41,541 nucleotides of DNA from positions 1 to 41,541 of the forward strand of contig NZ_JADUCM010000043.1 of NCBI RefSeq assembly GCF_016009175.1, given 5' to 3'. Shown here one piece after another: positions 1 to 7,517 of this stretch (position 1 is the first letter of the stretch; each line of letters opens with the position of its first letter). The DNA is from Pseudomonas alkylphenolica. GTDB taxonomy: Bacteria > Pseudomonadota > Gammaproteobacteria > Pseudomonadales > Pseudomonadaceae. The translations under genes were made by a program, and so were the position numbers. The notes below the pieces were generated by a model. The model searched no databases. It was not told the origin of the DNA and was given only the letters and a program-made list of their open reading frames with translations.

Positions 1-160
1 TCGGACTGCATTTGGAGGTTGGGTTTGGATCAGCCTTATCAGCGATGCTGCTTTAGCACCATCGCCGACCGGGTCATGCTGAAAAAAGATCTTCTTAGAA
101 AGAGATCCAAAGACAGTTGCTCCTACAGGTGGGTGTAGGAGCCGGCTTGCTGGCGATTGA
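1..160. other. Intergenic edge with a REP-like hairpin
   Basis: No coding sequence is supported here. A perfect 9-bp inverted repeat (119-127 pairs with 134-142, 6-nt loop) lies just beyond the stop of the leftward LysR gene. The following bases (about 139-157) resemble half of a Pseudomonas REP element. The hairpin could end or stabilise the cadA-lysR transcript. There is no clear U-tract, so an intrinsic terminator is not certain. Confidence 0.4.
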
Positions 161-1030
161 TTAGATCTCCAGCGCCGACACTTCCTGGGCCAGGCCCAGG
201 AAGGCCGCAGGCAGGCGCGCCTGGCGCCGCTCTTTCAGGCAATACAGGTACTCGTGCATCACTGGTGCGTTGTCCAGGCTCAGCACCCGCAATTCCGGGT
301 TATGCGGCACTTCATGGCGGGCAATGATGCTGATGCCGATATTGCGCAGCACCGCTTCACGAATCGACTCACGGCTGCCGATTTCCAGTATCGAACCGAC
401 CTTGACCCCCGCCTCTTCAAGCATCTGTTCAGTCAGTTTGCGTGTGGTCGACCCTTGCTCACGCACCAGCAAGCAGTGCCCGGCCAGCGCCGACAACGGC
501 AGCGACTCGCGGCTGGCGAGCGGATGATTGCGGTGCACCGCCACCACCAGCGGATCGGTACCCAGCACCCGGCGAACCAGGCGCGTGTCCTCAAGCAGCT
601 GTGACGACGCGGCAATGTCCACCCGGTAGTCCTCAAGCAGCTCGAGGACCTGCTGGGAATTGCCGATCTCTACGGAAACCTCGACATGCGGCAGGCGCTC
701 GCGAAAGATCTTCACCAGATCGAGGATGTAATACGGCGCGGTAGCGGCAATGCGCAAGCTGCCCTGGACCTGACCGCTGTTGCGCAGAAAGAACTCGATA
801 TCGGCTTCCTGCTGCAGCAACGTCTTGACCATCGGCAACAGCCGCGCCCCGTCATCGCTGAGGGTCAGGCGGCGGCCGCCACGGTAGAACAGCTCTACCG
901 CGTACTGGCTTTCCAGGTTGCGGATCTGCGTGGTCACCGTCGGTTGGCTGAGCCCGAGTTTCTTCGCCGCCAGGGTGATGCTGCCCAGGCGGGCAACCAT
1001 GTAGAAGGCTTTCAACTCGGAACTCAACAT
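161..1030 (-). CDS. LysR-family transcriptional regulator
   Basis: This 289-residue protein has the usual LysR length and layout. A winged helix-turn-helix occupies about residues 1-60 (SITLAAKKLGLSQPTVTTQI is the recognition region), a linker helix follows, and a periplasmic-binding-like effector domain spans about 90-285. The ligand is unknown. The N-terminus is reminiscent of regulators linked to aminoethylphosphonate catabolism, but no phosphonate genes are in the window, so that is only a hint. The start has a good ribosome-binding site (AGGAT, 5 nt upstream) inside the end of cadA, whose stop codon lies 7 bp away. Co-transcription with cadA is therefore likely. No divergent target gene is next to it, which is unusual for LysR regulators. 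Confidence 0.88.
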   Translation of the reverse strand: MLSSELKAFYMVARLGSITLAAKKLGLSQPTVTTQIRNLESQYAVELFYRGGRRLTLSDDGARLLPMVKTLLQQEADIEFFLRNSGQVQGSLRIAATAPYYILDLVKIFRERLPHVEVSVEIGNSQQVLELLEDYRVDIAASSQLLEDTRLVRRVLGTDPLVVAVHRNHPLASRESLPLSALAGHCLLVREQGSTTRKLTEQMLEEAGVKVGSILEIGSRESIREAVLRNIGISIIARHEVPHNPELRVLSLDNAPVMHEYLYCLKERRQARLPAAFLGLAQEVSALEI

Positions 1031-1037
1031 ACATCCT

Positions 1038-3272
1038 CTATTTGCGCAGCAGACGCAGGCCGTTGAACACCACCAACAGGCTCACGCCCATATCGGCGAA
1101 CACCGCCATCCACATGGTTGCCATACCGGCGAAAGTGATCGCCAGGAATACCGCCTTGATCCCCAGGGCCAGGACGATGTTCTGGGTCAGGATCGCCGCG
1201 GTCTGGCGCGAAAGCCTGACGAAGGCAGGGATTTTGCGCAAGTCATCATCCATCAGCGCCACATCGGCCGTCTCGATCGCCGTGTCGGTACCGGCCGCCG
1301 CCATGGCAAAACCGATCTCGGCGCGGGCCAGCGCCGGCGCATCGTTGATACCGTCGCCGACCATGCCGACCCGATGCCCCTGGCCATACAGGTCGTCGAT
1401 CGCCTTCAGCTTGTCGGCCGGCAGCAGGTTGCCCTGGGCCTGGTCGATGCCCACTTGCGCGGCAATCGCCTCGGCAGTGTGGGGATTGTCACCGGTGAGC
1501 ATGACAGTCTTGATACCCAGGGCATGCAGTTCGGCAATGGCCTCGCGGCTGCTTTCCTTGACCGTGTCGGCCACCGCGAACAACGCCAGCGGGCCGGACG
1601 TGTCGAGCAGCAGCACCACGGTCTTGCCCTGACGCTCCAGAGCATCGAGCCGGGCTTCCAGCTGCGGCGAGCACAAGCCCAGCTCTTCGACCAGGCGGTG
1701 ATTGCCCAGGTGATACAGCTGACCGTCGATTTCGCCACGTACACCGCGACCGGCCAGAGCTTCGAACGCGGTGACGTCACTCAGGGGCAATTGCTGTTCG
1801 TTGGCCCATACCGCAATGGCACGCGACACCGGGTGATCGGAGCGGTCGGCAAGGCTGGCAGCCAGTGCCTGGGCACGCCCTTCGAACAACGGCTCAAGCA
1901 GTACATGATCGGTTTGCACCGGTTTGCCGTGGGTGATCGTGCCGGTCTTGTCCAGCGCGAGGAAGTCCAGCTTGCGACCGCCTTCGAGGTACACCCCGCC
2001 CTTGACCAGAATGCCTTTGCGCGCTGCCGCCGCCAGCCCGCTGACGATGGTCACCGGCGTAGAAATCACCAGGGCGCACGGACACGCCACCACCAGCAAC
2101 ACCAGGGCGCGGTAGATCCAGTCGAACCAGGCACCGGCCATGAACAGCGGCGGAATCAGCGCAACCGCCAGCGCCATGGCAAATACCGCCGGCGTGTAAA
2201 TGCGCGAAAACTGATCAACGAAACGCTGGGTCGGGGCGCGGGCGCCCGGCGCCTCTTCTACTGCCTTGATGATGCGTGCCAGCGTCGATTGCCCAGCGGC
2301 CGCCGTTACCCGGTACTCCAGTGCACCGGCCTGGTTGATGGTGCCTGCGAACACCTTGTCACCCGGCCCTTTTTCCACCGGCAGGCTCTCGCCGGTAATC
2401 GGCGCCTGGTCGATGCTCGACTGGCCGCTGACCACCTCGCCATCCAGGCCTACCCGCTCACCGGGACGCAAACGCACCAGGGCGCCCAACGCGGCCTGGC
2501 CGACTTCGACTTCACGCCATTGACCATCGGCTTGCTGCACCGTGGCCATGTCGGGGCTCAACTGCATCAAGCCGCCGATGGCGTTGCGCGCGCGGTCCAG
2601 CGAGCGGGCTTCGATCAACTCGGCAACGGTGAACAGGAACATGACCATGGCCGCTTCCGGCCATTGCCCGATCAATACCGCGCCGGTTACCGCGATGCTC
2701 ATCAGCGCGTTGATGTTGAGGTTGCGGTTCTTCAGGGCGATCCAGCCCTTTTTATAAGTACCCAGGCCACAGCAGAGGATCGACAGCAACGCCACCAGCG
2801 CCACCACCCAGTTGGGTGCCAGCGCGGTGAAGTGAATGACCTCGGCGGCAATCGCCGCCACCCCCGACAGCGCCAGCGGCCACCAGTGCTTTTTCACCGG
2901 GGCAGGCTCGGGGGCGGCTTGTTCGCTGGTGTCTGACAACGGTTCCGCCTGCATGCCCAGCGAAGCCACGGCCTGCTCGATGGCCAGGGTGTCGCTGTGG
3001 GTATGGCGCACGCCGAGGATGCGGTTGATCAGGTTGAATTCCAGCTGCTCGACCCCGTCCAGCTTGCCCAGTTTGTTCTGGATCAGCGTCTGTTCGGTCG
3101 GGCAGTCCATGGCCTCGATCCGGAAGCGGCTCAGGCGCCCCGTGGAACTGGCCGCTTCGCTCAACTGCACCAATGCCGGCGCGGCGTCATGGGAGCAGCA
3201 GCTATGGGCATGCTTATGGCTGGCGTGATCATGCGGGTCTTTACCCGGGGTATGGCTGACAGGCTGGTTCAT
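1038..3272 (-). CDS. cadA: Cd2+/Zn2+/Pb2+-exporting P1B-type ATPase CadA
   Basis: The protein exports soft divalent metals across the inner membrane at the cost of ATP. The 744-residue product starts with a His/Cys-rich stretch (residues 14-29, many His plus Cys-Cys) and a degenerate heavy-metal-associated domain with MDCPTE near 55-60. Transmembrane helices follow. Other motifs are TGES at 293-296, the metal-selectivity motif CPC at 397-399, the phosphorylation motif DKTGT at 441-445, SDHP, and a C-terminal GDGINDAP hinge. I chose the ATG at 3272 because it opens the His-rich leader and lies downstream of the CadR-type operator; the longer open frame would run through that operator. It is divergent from cadR and followed by a LysR gene. 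Substrate range is inferred from the CadR neighbour. Confidence 0.93.
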   Translation of the reverse strand: MNQPVSHTPGKDPHDHASHKHAHSCCSHDAAPALVQLSEAASSTGRLSRFRIEAMDCPTEQTLIQNKLGKLDGVEQLEFNLINRILGVRHTHSDTLAIEQAVASLGMQAEPLSDTSEQAAPEPAPVKKHWWPLALSGVAAIAAEVIHFTALAPNWVVALVALLSILCCGLGTYKKGWIALKNRNLNINALMSIAVTGAVLIGQWPEAAMVMFLFTVAELIEARSLDRARNAIGGLMQLSPDMATVQQADGQWREVEVGQAALGALVRLRPGERVGLDGEVVSGQSSIDQAPITGESLPVEKGPGDKVFAGTINQAGALEYRVTAAAGQSTLARIIKAVEEAPGARAPTQRFVDQFSRIYTPAVFAMALAVALIPPLFMAGAWFDWIYRALVLLVVACPCALVISTPVTIVSGLAAAARKGILVKGGVYLEGGRKLDFLALDKTGTITHGKPVQTDHVLLEPLFEGRAQALAASLADRSDHPVSRAIAVWANEQQLPLSDVTAFEALAGRGVRGEIDGQLYHLGNHRLVEELGLCSPQLEARLDALERQGKTVVLLLDTSGPLALFAVADTVKESSREAIAELHALGIKTVMLTGDNPHTAEAIAAQVGIDQAQGNLLPADKLKAIDDLYGQGHRVGMVGDGINDAPALARAEIGFAMAAAGTDTAIETADVALMDDDLRKIPAFVRLSRQTAAILTQNIVLALGIKAVFLAITFAGMATMWMAVFADMGVSLLVVFNGLRLLRK

Positions 3273-3307
3273 GGGTTCATCCCTAAATGTCCTGTTGCCA
3301 AGTGAAC

Positions 3308-3328
3308 ACCCTGTAGCCACTATAGGGT
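3308..3328. promoter_or_regulatory. MerR-type CadR operator within the cadA promoter
   Basis: A 21-bp dyad, ACCCT...AGGGT, lies between the divergent cadA and cadR starts. On the cadA strand it sits between a TTGACC -35 (3326-3331) and a TTCACT -10 with a 19-bp spacer. This over-long spacing is typical of promoters that MerR-family activators untwist. The arms closely resemble known CadR/ZntR boxes. Metal-bound CadR is expected to activate cadA from this site and probably to autoregulate. Confidence 0.85.
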
Positions 3329-3354
3329 CAAGCAACCTGCCGAGGTATTTTCAG

Positions 3355-3798
3355 ATGAAGATCGGAGAACTGGCCAAGGCCACCGACTGCGCCGTGGAAA
3401 CCATCCGTTACTACGAGCGGGAAAACCTGCTGCCAGAGCCTGCGCGCAGCGAAGGTAACTATCGGTTGTACACCCAGGCCCACGTCGAGCGCCTGACCTT
3501 CGTCCGCAACTGCCGCACCCTCGACATGACCCTGGAAGAGATCCGCAGCCTGCTGCGCCTGCGCGACAGCCCGGACGACCAGTGTGAAAGCGTCAACGCC
3601 TTGATCGACGAGCATATCCAGCACGTCAATGCACGAATCGAAGGGTTGCAGGCGTTGCAGGCGCAATTGCTGGAGCTGCGCCAGCATTGCCATCCCAAAG
3701 AAGCTCAGTGTTCGATCCTCCAGCACCTGGAGGTCAACGGTGCGGTGACGGCGCCCGAGGCGGAACACTCGCATGTGGGCAGGAGCCACGGGCACTGA
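3355..3798 (+). CDS. cadR: Cd(II)/Pb(II)-responsive MerR-family regulator CadR
   Basis: This 147-residue regulator has a MerR winged helix at residues 1-70 (MKIGELAKATDCAVETIRYY), a dimerisation coiled coil at about 80-110 and a metal-binding C-terminus. The three cysteines expected for CadR are present at C77, C112 and C119. The protein ends in a His-rich tail (HSHVGRSHGH), a second metal-binding feature known from P. putida CadR. I placed the start at the ATG at 3355, in front of the conserved MKIGELA; the open frame extends further upstream but through the operator. It senses Cd/Pb, and possibly Zn, and activates the divergent cadA. Confidence 0.95.
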   Translation: MKIGELAKATDCAVETIRYYERENLLPEPARSEGNYRLYTQAHVERLTFVRNCRTLDMTLEEIRSLLRLRDSPDDQCESVNALIDEHIQHVNARIEGLQALQAQLLELRQHCHPKEAQCSILQHLEVNGAVTAPEAEHSHVGRSHGH

Positions 3799-3812
3799 AT
3801 TGCCTGTGGCCT

Positions 3813-3879
3813 TTTCGCGGGTAAACCCGCTCCCACAGAACGCTGCACCGTACCTGTGGGAGCGGGTTTACCCGCGAAA
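3813..3879. repeat. REP pair (REPIN), CGCGGGTAAACCCGC type
   Basis: Two 26-bp arms (3813-3838 and 3854-3879) form a perfect inverted repeat around a 15-bp spacer. Each arm contains its own internal CGCGGGTAAACCCGC-like palindrome. This is the layout of Pseudomonas REP doublets. It lies between the convergent cadR and thyA genes and may act as a two-way transcript end or stabiliser. The same sequence type recurs at 7457-7507. Confidence 0.85.
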
Positions 3880-3933
3880 GGCTGCCACCCTAATCCTGAG
3901 AAAAGGATTGGGCAGTGATTGAAGACGCGTAAA

Positions 3934-4905
3934 TCAGACCGCCATCGGCGCCGTCATGGGCGCATGGTGCTCGTAACCTTCCAGGCTGAAGTCGCTCGGC
4001 TCGACCTTCTCCAGCCACTCCGGCTCGTACACGCCGGTCTTGGCAAACTCCGGTACGCGATCACTGATGACCAGCTTCGGCGCTGCCAGCGGCTCGCGCT
4101 TGAGCTGCTCGCCCAGCATGTCCAGGTGGTTTTCGTACACGTGCGCATCACCGATGAAGTAGGTGAACCAGCGCGGCGTGTAGCCGGTCAGGCGGCCCAT
4201 CAGCGACAGCAGTGCGGCGCCTTCGGTGAGGTTGAACGGTGTGCCCAGGCCCAGGTCGTTGGAGCGGATGTAGAGGGTCAGGGAGATTTCCCTGGTCTCG
4301 ACATTCGGGTGGAACTGGTACAGCAGGTGGCACGGCGGCAGGGCCATTTCGTCGAGCTGGGCGCAGTTCCAGCCGTGGAACAGGATGCGGCGGCTGCCCG
4401 GGTCGTTGTGGATGGTGTCGATGCACTGGCGAATCTGGTCGATTGCCTTGTACAGCACGACAAAGGCTTCGCCATCTTCTTCAGACTGGGCAATCGCCTG
4501 GAAGCCCTGGCTCTGCGCCAGTTCGATCGCGGCCGGGTTGCTCAGCGGAATGCGCTTGTAGGCCGGCCATTGGCGCCATTGCACACCGTAGATCTCACCG
4601 AGGTCGTCGTGGCCCTGGCGGAACGGGTTGGCCAGCCACTGGGCGTTTTCGTTGGCGTTCTGGTCCCAGACCTTGCAGCCCAGCTCACGGAACTCGCCGG
4701 CGTTCTTCACGCCGCGCAGAAAACCCACCATCTCGCCAATGGCCGACTTGAACGCCAGCTTGCGGGTGGTGATGGCCGGAAAGCCCTTCTGCAGGTCAAA
4801 GCGCAGCATGGCGCCAGGCAGGCTGATGGTGCGGATACCGGTACGGTTACCCTGCAGGGTGCCGTTTTCGATGACGTCGCGGACCAGATCTAGATACTGT
4901 TTCAT
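3934..4905 (-). CDS. thyA: Thymidylate synthase ThyA
   Basis: It makes dTMP from dUMP using methylenetetrahydrofolate. The active-site cysteine is C192 in ALPPCHLLYQFH. Other conserved blocks are RTGIRTISLPGAMLRFDL near the N-terminus, the GVQWRQWP segment and the C-terminal PLAAPKL region. At 323 residues it is longer than the 264-residue E. coli enzyme. The extra length is mainly an insertion at about residues 117-155, as in other Pseudomonas ThyA proteins. It is the last gene of a leftward cluster with lgt (49-bp gap) and a TauE-type exporter. The lgt-thyA order is widely conserved in gammaproteobacteria. Confidence 0.97.
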   Translation of the reverse strand: MKQYLDLVRDVIENGTLQGNRTGIRTISLPGAMLRFDLQKGFPAITTRKLAFKSAIGEMVGFLRGVKNAGEFRELGCKVWDQNANENAQWLANPFRQGHDDLGEIYGVQWRQWPAYKRIPLSNPAAIELAQSQGFQAIAQSEEDGEAFVVLYKAIDQIRQCIDTIHNDPGSRRILFHGWNCAQLDEMALPPCHLLYQFHPNVETREISLTLYIRSNDLGLGTPFNLTEGAALLSLMGRLTGYTPRWFTYFIGDAHVYENHLDMLGEQLKREPLAAPKLVISDRVPEFAKTGVYEPEWLEKVEPSDFSLEGYEHHAPMTAPMAV

Positions 4906-4954
4906 GGCTTACCTGTAGCAAAGACGGCAGGGGGATCGCCCCTGCCGTGGAAAA

Positions 4955-5764
4955 TCAAACGGCGGCCTTGGCCGTGGGTTTACGGTTGTAGGCCCACCAG
5001 ATCAGGAAGATGCCACCGACAATCATCGGCACGCAGAGCAGCTGACCCATGGTCAACCAGCCGAAGGCAATGTAGCCGAGCTGGGCGTCGGGTACCCGCA
5101 CGAACTCCACGATGAAGCGGAAGATGCCGTAGAACAGCGCGAACATGCCGGAAACGGCCATGGTCGGGCGCGGTTTACGCGAGTACAGCCAAAGGATCAG
5201 GAATAATGCCACACCTTCCAGGGCAAACTGGTACAGCTGCGACGGGTGACGTGGCAACTGGGCCGGGTCGCTGAACGGCGGGAAGACCATGGCCCATGGC
5301 ACGTCGGTGGCTTTGCCCCACAGTTCGGCGTTGATGAAGTTGCCGATACGCCCGGCACCCAGGCCGATCGGCACCAGCGGCGCGACGAAGTCCATCAGCT
5401 CGAAGAATGACTTGTTGTTGCGCTTGCCGAACCACAAGGCCGCCAGCATCACGCCGATAAAGCCGCCGTGGAACGACATGCCGCCCTTCCACACTTCAAA
5501 GATCAGCGCCGGGTTGGCCAGGTAGGCGTGCAGGTCGTAGAACAGCACATAGCCCAGGCGTCCGCCGACGATTACGCCCATCGACAGCCAGAACACCAGG
5601 TCCGAGAGTTTTTCGCGGCTCCAGGTCGGGTCGAAGCGGTTCAGCCGGCGCGAAGCCAGCAGCCAGGCACCACCGATGCCGACCAGGTACATCAGGCCGT
5701 ACCAGTGAATTTTCAGCGGTCCCAAGGCAATGGCCACGGGATCGATCTGCGGGTAAGGCAGCAT
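4955..5764 (-). CDS. lgt: Prolipoprotein diacylglyceryl transferase Lgt
   Basis: This inner-membrane enzyme moves diacylglycerol from phosphatidylglycerol to the lipobox cysteine of prelipoproteins, the first step of lipoprotein maturation. The 269-residue protein has about seven hydrophobic segments, the HGG motif at 99-101 and the Lgt signature GRIGNFINAELWG at 138-150. The start has a strong ribosome-binding site (GAGGAG). It begins 14 bp after the TauE-type gene and is followed by thyA, so all three probably share a transcript. A likely client in this window is the amino-acid-binding lipoprotein at 27753-28631. Confidence 0.97.
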   Translation of the reverse strand: MLPYPQIDPVAIALGPLKIHWYGLMYLVGIGGAWLLASRRLNRFDPTWSREKLSDLVFWLSMGVIVGGRLGYVLFYDLHAYLANPALIFEVWKGGMSFHGGFIGVMLAALWFGKRNNKSFFELMDFVAPLVPIGLGAGRIGNFINAELWGKATDVPWAMVFPPFSDPAQLPRHPSQLYQFALEGVALFLILWLYSRKPRPTMAVSGMFALFYGIFRFIVEFVRVPDAQLGYIAFGWLTMGQLLCVPMIVGGIFLIWWAYNRKPTAKAAV

Positions 5765-5778
5765 GGTGACTCCTCTCG

Positions 5779-6561
5779 TTAAAGCAAAAAGCTCAGGCCG
5801 ACACAGAACAACAGTGCGGCGAACAGCCGCTTGAGCAGACGTGGCGACAGTTTATGCGCCAGGCGCGCGCCAAAGCGGGCGAAAAACATGCTGGTCAGGG
5901 CAATCCCCAACAGCGCTGGCAGGTAGACAAAGCCCAGGCTATGCGCAGGCAACTGCGGCTCGTGCCAGCCCAGCCAGATAAAGCTCAGGGCACTGGCCAC
6001 CGCAATCGGGAAGCCACACGCCGAAGACGTCGCCACGGCTTGCTGCATCGGCAGGCTGCGCCAGGTCAGGAACGGTACGGTCAACGACCCGCCGCCAATA
6101 CCAAAAATCGCCGACGCCCAGCCGACCACCCCGCCTGCCGCCGTCAGCCCGGCTTTGCCAGGGATGCCGCGACTGGCTTTGGGCTTGAGGTCCAGGGCCA
6201 TCTGCACGGCAATCACCAGGGCGAACACGCCGATGATCTTCTGCAGCATCGGGCCCTGGATCGCCGCAGCCGTCTTGGCGCCGATACCGGCACCGAGCAG
6301 GATGCCCAGGGTCATCCAGATGAAGATCGGCCATTGCACCGCGCCTTTGCGGTGGTGCTCGCGAATGGCATTGATCGAGGTAAACACGATGGTCGCCAGC
6401 GAGGTGCCGACGGCCAGGTGGGTGAGCACCGAGGCGTCAAAGCCCTGCAAGGTGAAACTGAAGACCAGCACCGGCACGATGATGATCCCGCCGCCAACGC
6501 CGAACAGCCCGGCCAGCACGCCTGCACAGGCGCCCAGCAGCAGATAGAGCACGAATTCCAT
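5779..6561 (-). CDS. TauE/SafE-family membrane permease
   Basis: This 260-residue protein is almost entirely hydrophobic, with about eight membrane segments. It has the two-halved TauE/SafE layout: GLFGVGGGIIIVPVL near the N-terminus and AIFGIGGGSLTVPFL in the second half. Family members export sulfite, sulfoacetate or other small anions, but the substrate cannot be told from sequence. I placed the start at the ATG at 6561 (MEFVLYLLLG). The open frame continues upstream, but that extension is not membrane-like and would overlap the promoter region shared with the divergent NRDE gene. It is probably the first gene of the lgt-thyA transcript. Confidence 0.9.
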   Translation of the reverse strand: MEFVLYLLLGACAGVLAGLFGVGGGIIIVPVLVFSFTLQGFDASVLTHLAVGTSLATIVFTSINAIREHHRKGAVQWPIFIWMTLGILLGAGIGAKTAAAIQGPMLQKIIGVFALVIAVQMALDLKPKASRGIPGKAGLTAAGGVVGWASAIFGIGGGSLTVPFLTWRSLPMQQAVATSSACGFPIAVASALSFIWLGWHEPQLPAHSLGFVYLPALLGIALTSMFFARFGARLAHKLSPRLLKRLFAALLFCVGLSFLL

Positions 6562-6690
6562 TGTCGCCCCCGTAAATTCAGTCCGGCATGGTAACGGAAG
6601 GGAGGCCTGCGGCTCTAGTGAAGACACGTTTAGTCTATAGATCCGGCCATGCGCTATCGGTAGAGTGAACAAAAACACAGAGGACCACCT

Positions 6691-7437
6691 ATGTGTCTGA
6701 TCGTTTTTGCCTGGCGCCCCGGGCATGCCCAGCCACTGATCGTCGCGGCCAACCGCGATGAGTTCTATGCCCGTCCCAGCCGCATGCTGGGCACCTGGGA
6801 GGATGCACCGGGGGTTGTCGCCGGACGCGACCTGGAAGCCGGCGGCACCTGGCTGGGCGTTGGCCCGGCTGGGCGTTTTGCCGCGCTGACCAACATCCGC
6901 GACCCGCACCAGCCGCAAGGCCCACGCTCAAGGGGCGAGCTGGTGGCGGCGTTTTTGCGCGGCGAGCTGGGTGTCGAGGCCTATCTGGACCAGGTCGCCA
7001 GCCGCAGCCAGCAGTACTCGGGATTCAACCTGCTGATCGGTGACGGCCATTCGCTGGGCTACCTGAATGCCCGGGACGCCCGGGTGAAGCTGCTTGGCGA
7101 AGGGGTCTACGGTTTGTCCAATGCCGGGCTCGACACCCCGTGGCCAAAGCTGCTCAAGGCACGCAGCGTGCTCAGCCAGCACCTGGACGATCCGCAGCCC
7201 GAACCGTTACTCGCCTTGCTGGGGGACAGTCAGCAGGCTGCAGACAGCGAGCTTCCGGAAACCGGTGTGGGGCTCGGTACCGAACGCTTGTTGTCGAGTG
7301 TGTTCATCGCCAGCCAGAACTACGGGACGCGGGCCAGTACCGTGCTGATCGTCGAGGCCGATGGCCGACGGCGCCTGGTGGAGCGCAGTTTCGGGCCGTT
7401 CGGGGGGCACCTTGGGGAAGTGGACGTGCAGGTTTGA
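6691..7437 (+). CDS. NRDE/TANGO2-family protein
   Basis: This 248-residue protein begins MCLIVFAWRP and carries the family-defining Asn-Arg-Asp-Glu at residues 21-24 (AANRDEFYARPS). Cys2 is conserved in the family and could become N-terminal after Met removal, which has led to the idea of an N-terminal-nucleophile hydrolase. Eukaryotic TANGO2 is linked to lipid and haem handling, but the bacterial role is unknown. A GAGG ribosome-binding site precedes the ATG. It is divergent from the TauE-type gene and convergent with ptsP across a REP pair. Confidence 0.88.
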   Translation: MCLIVFAWRPGHAQPLIVAANRDEFYARPSRMLGTWEDAPGVVAGRDLEAGGTWLGVGPAGRFAALTNIRDPHQPQGPRSRGELVAAFLRGELGVEAYLDQVASRSQQYSGFNLLIGDGHSLGYLNARDARVKLLGEGVYGLSNAGLDTPWPKLLKARSVLSQHLDDPQPEPLLALLGDSQQAADSELPETGVGLGTERLLSSVFIASQNYGTRASTVLIVEADGRRRLVERSFGPFGGHLGEVDVQV

Positions 7438-7456
7438 CGCTATCGCTGGCGTGACG

Positions 7457-7507
7457 CTTCGCGGGTAAACCCGCTCCCACAGTGTGGGAGCGGGTTTACC
7501 CGCGAAG
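7457..7507. repeat. REP pair (REPIN) between convergent genes
   Basis: Two 24-bp arms (7457-7480, 7484-7507) form a perfect inverted repeat separated by 3 bp. They belong to the same CGCGGGTAAACCCGC class as 3813-3879. The long hairpin sits between the ends of the NRDE gene and ptsP, with 10 bp left before the ptsP stop, and could protect or end both transcripts. Confidence 0.85.
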
Positions 7508-7517
7508 GCCTTAGGTG

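Noticed and set aside
1374..2936. Long rightward open frame of 520 codons opposite cadA
   Set aside because: It is an antisense shadow in high-GC DNA. Its composition is low-complexity Arg/Gln/His-rich and it has no ribosome-binding site, while cadA has all P-type ATPase motifs.
3813..3879. Possible CRISPR or transposon end
   Set aside because: There are only two arms, inverted rather than direct, with no spacers and no cas genes or transposase. It matches the REP doublet pattern.
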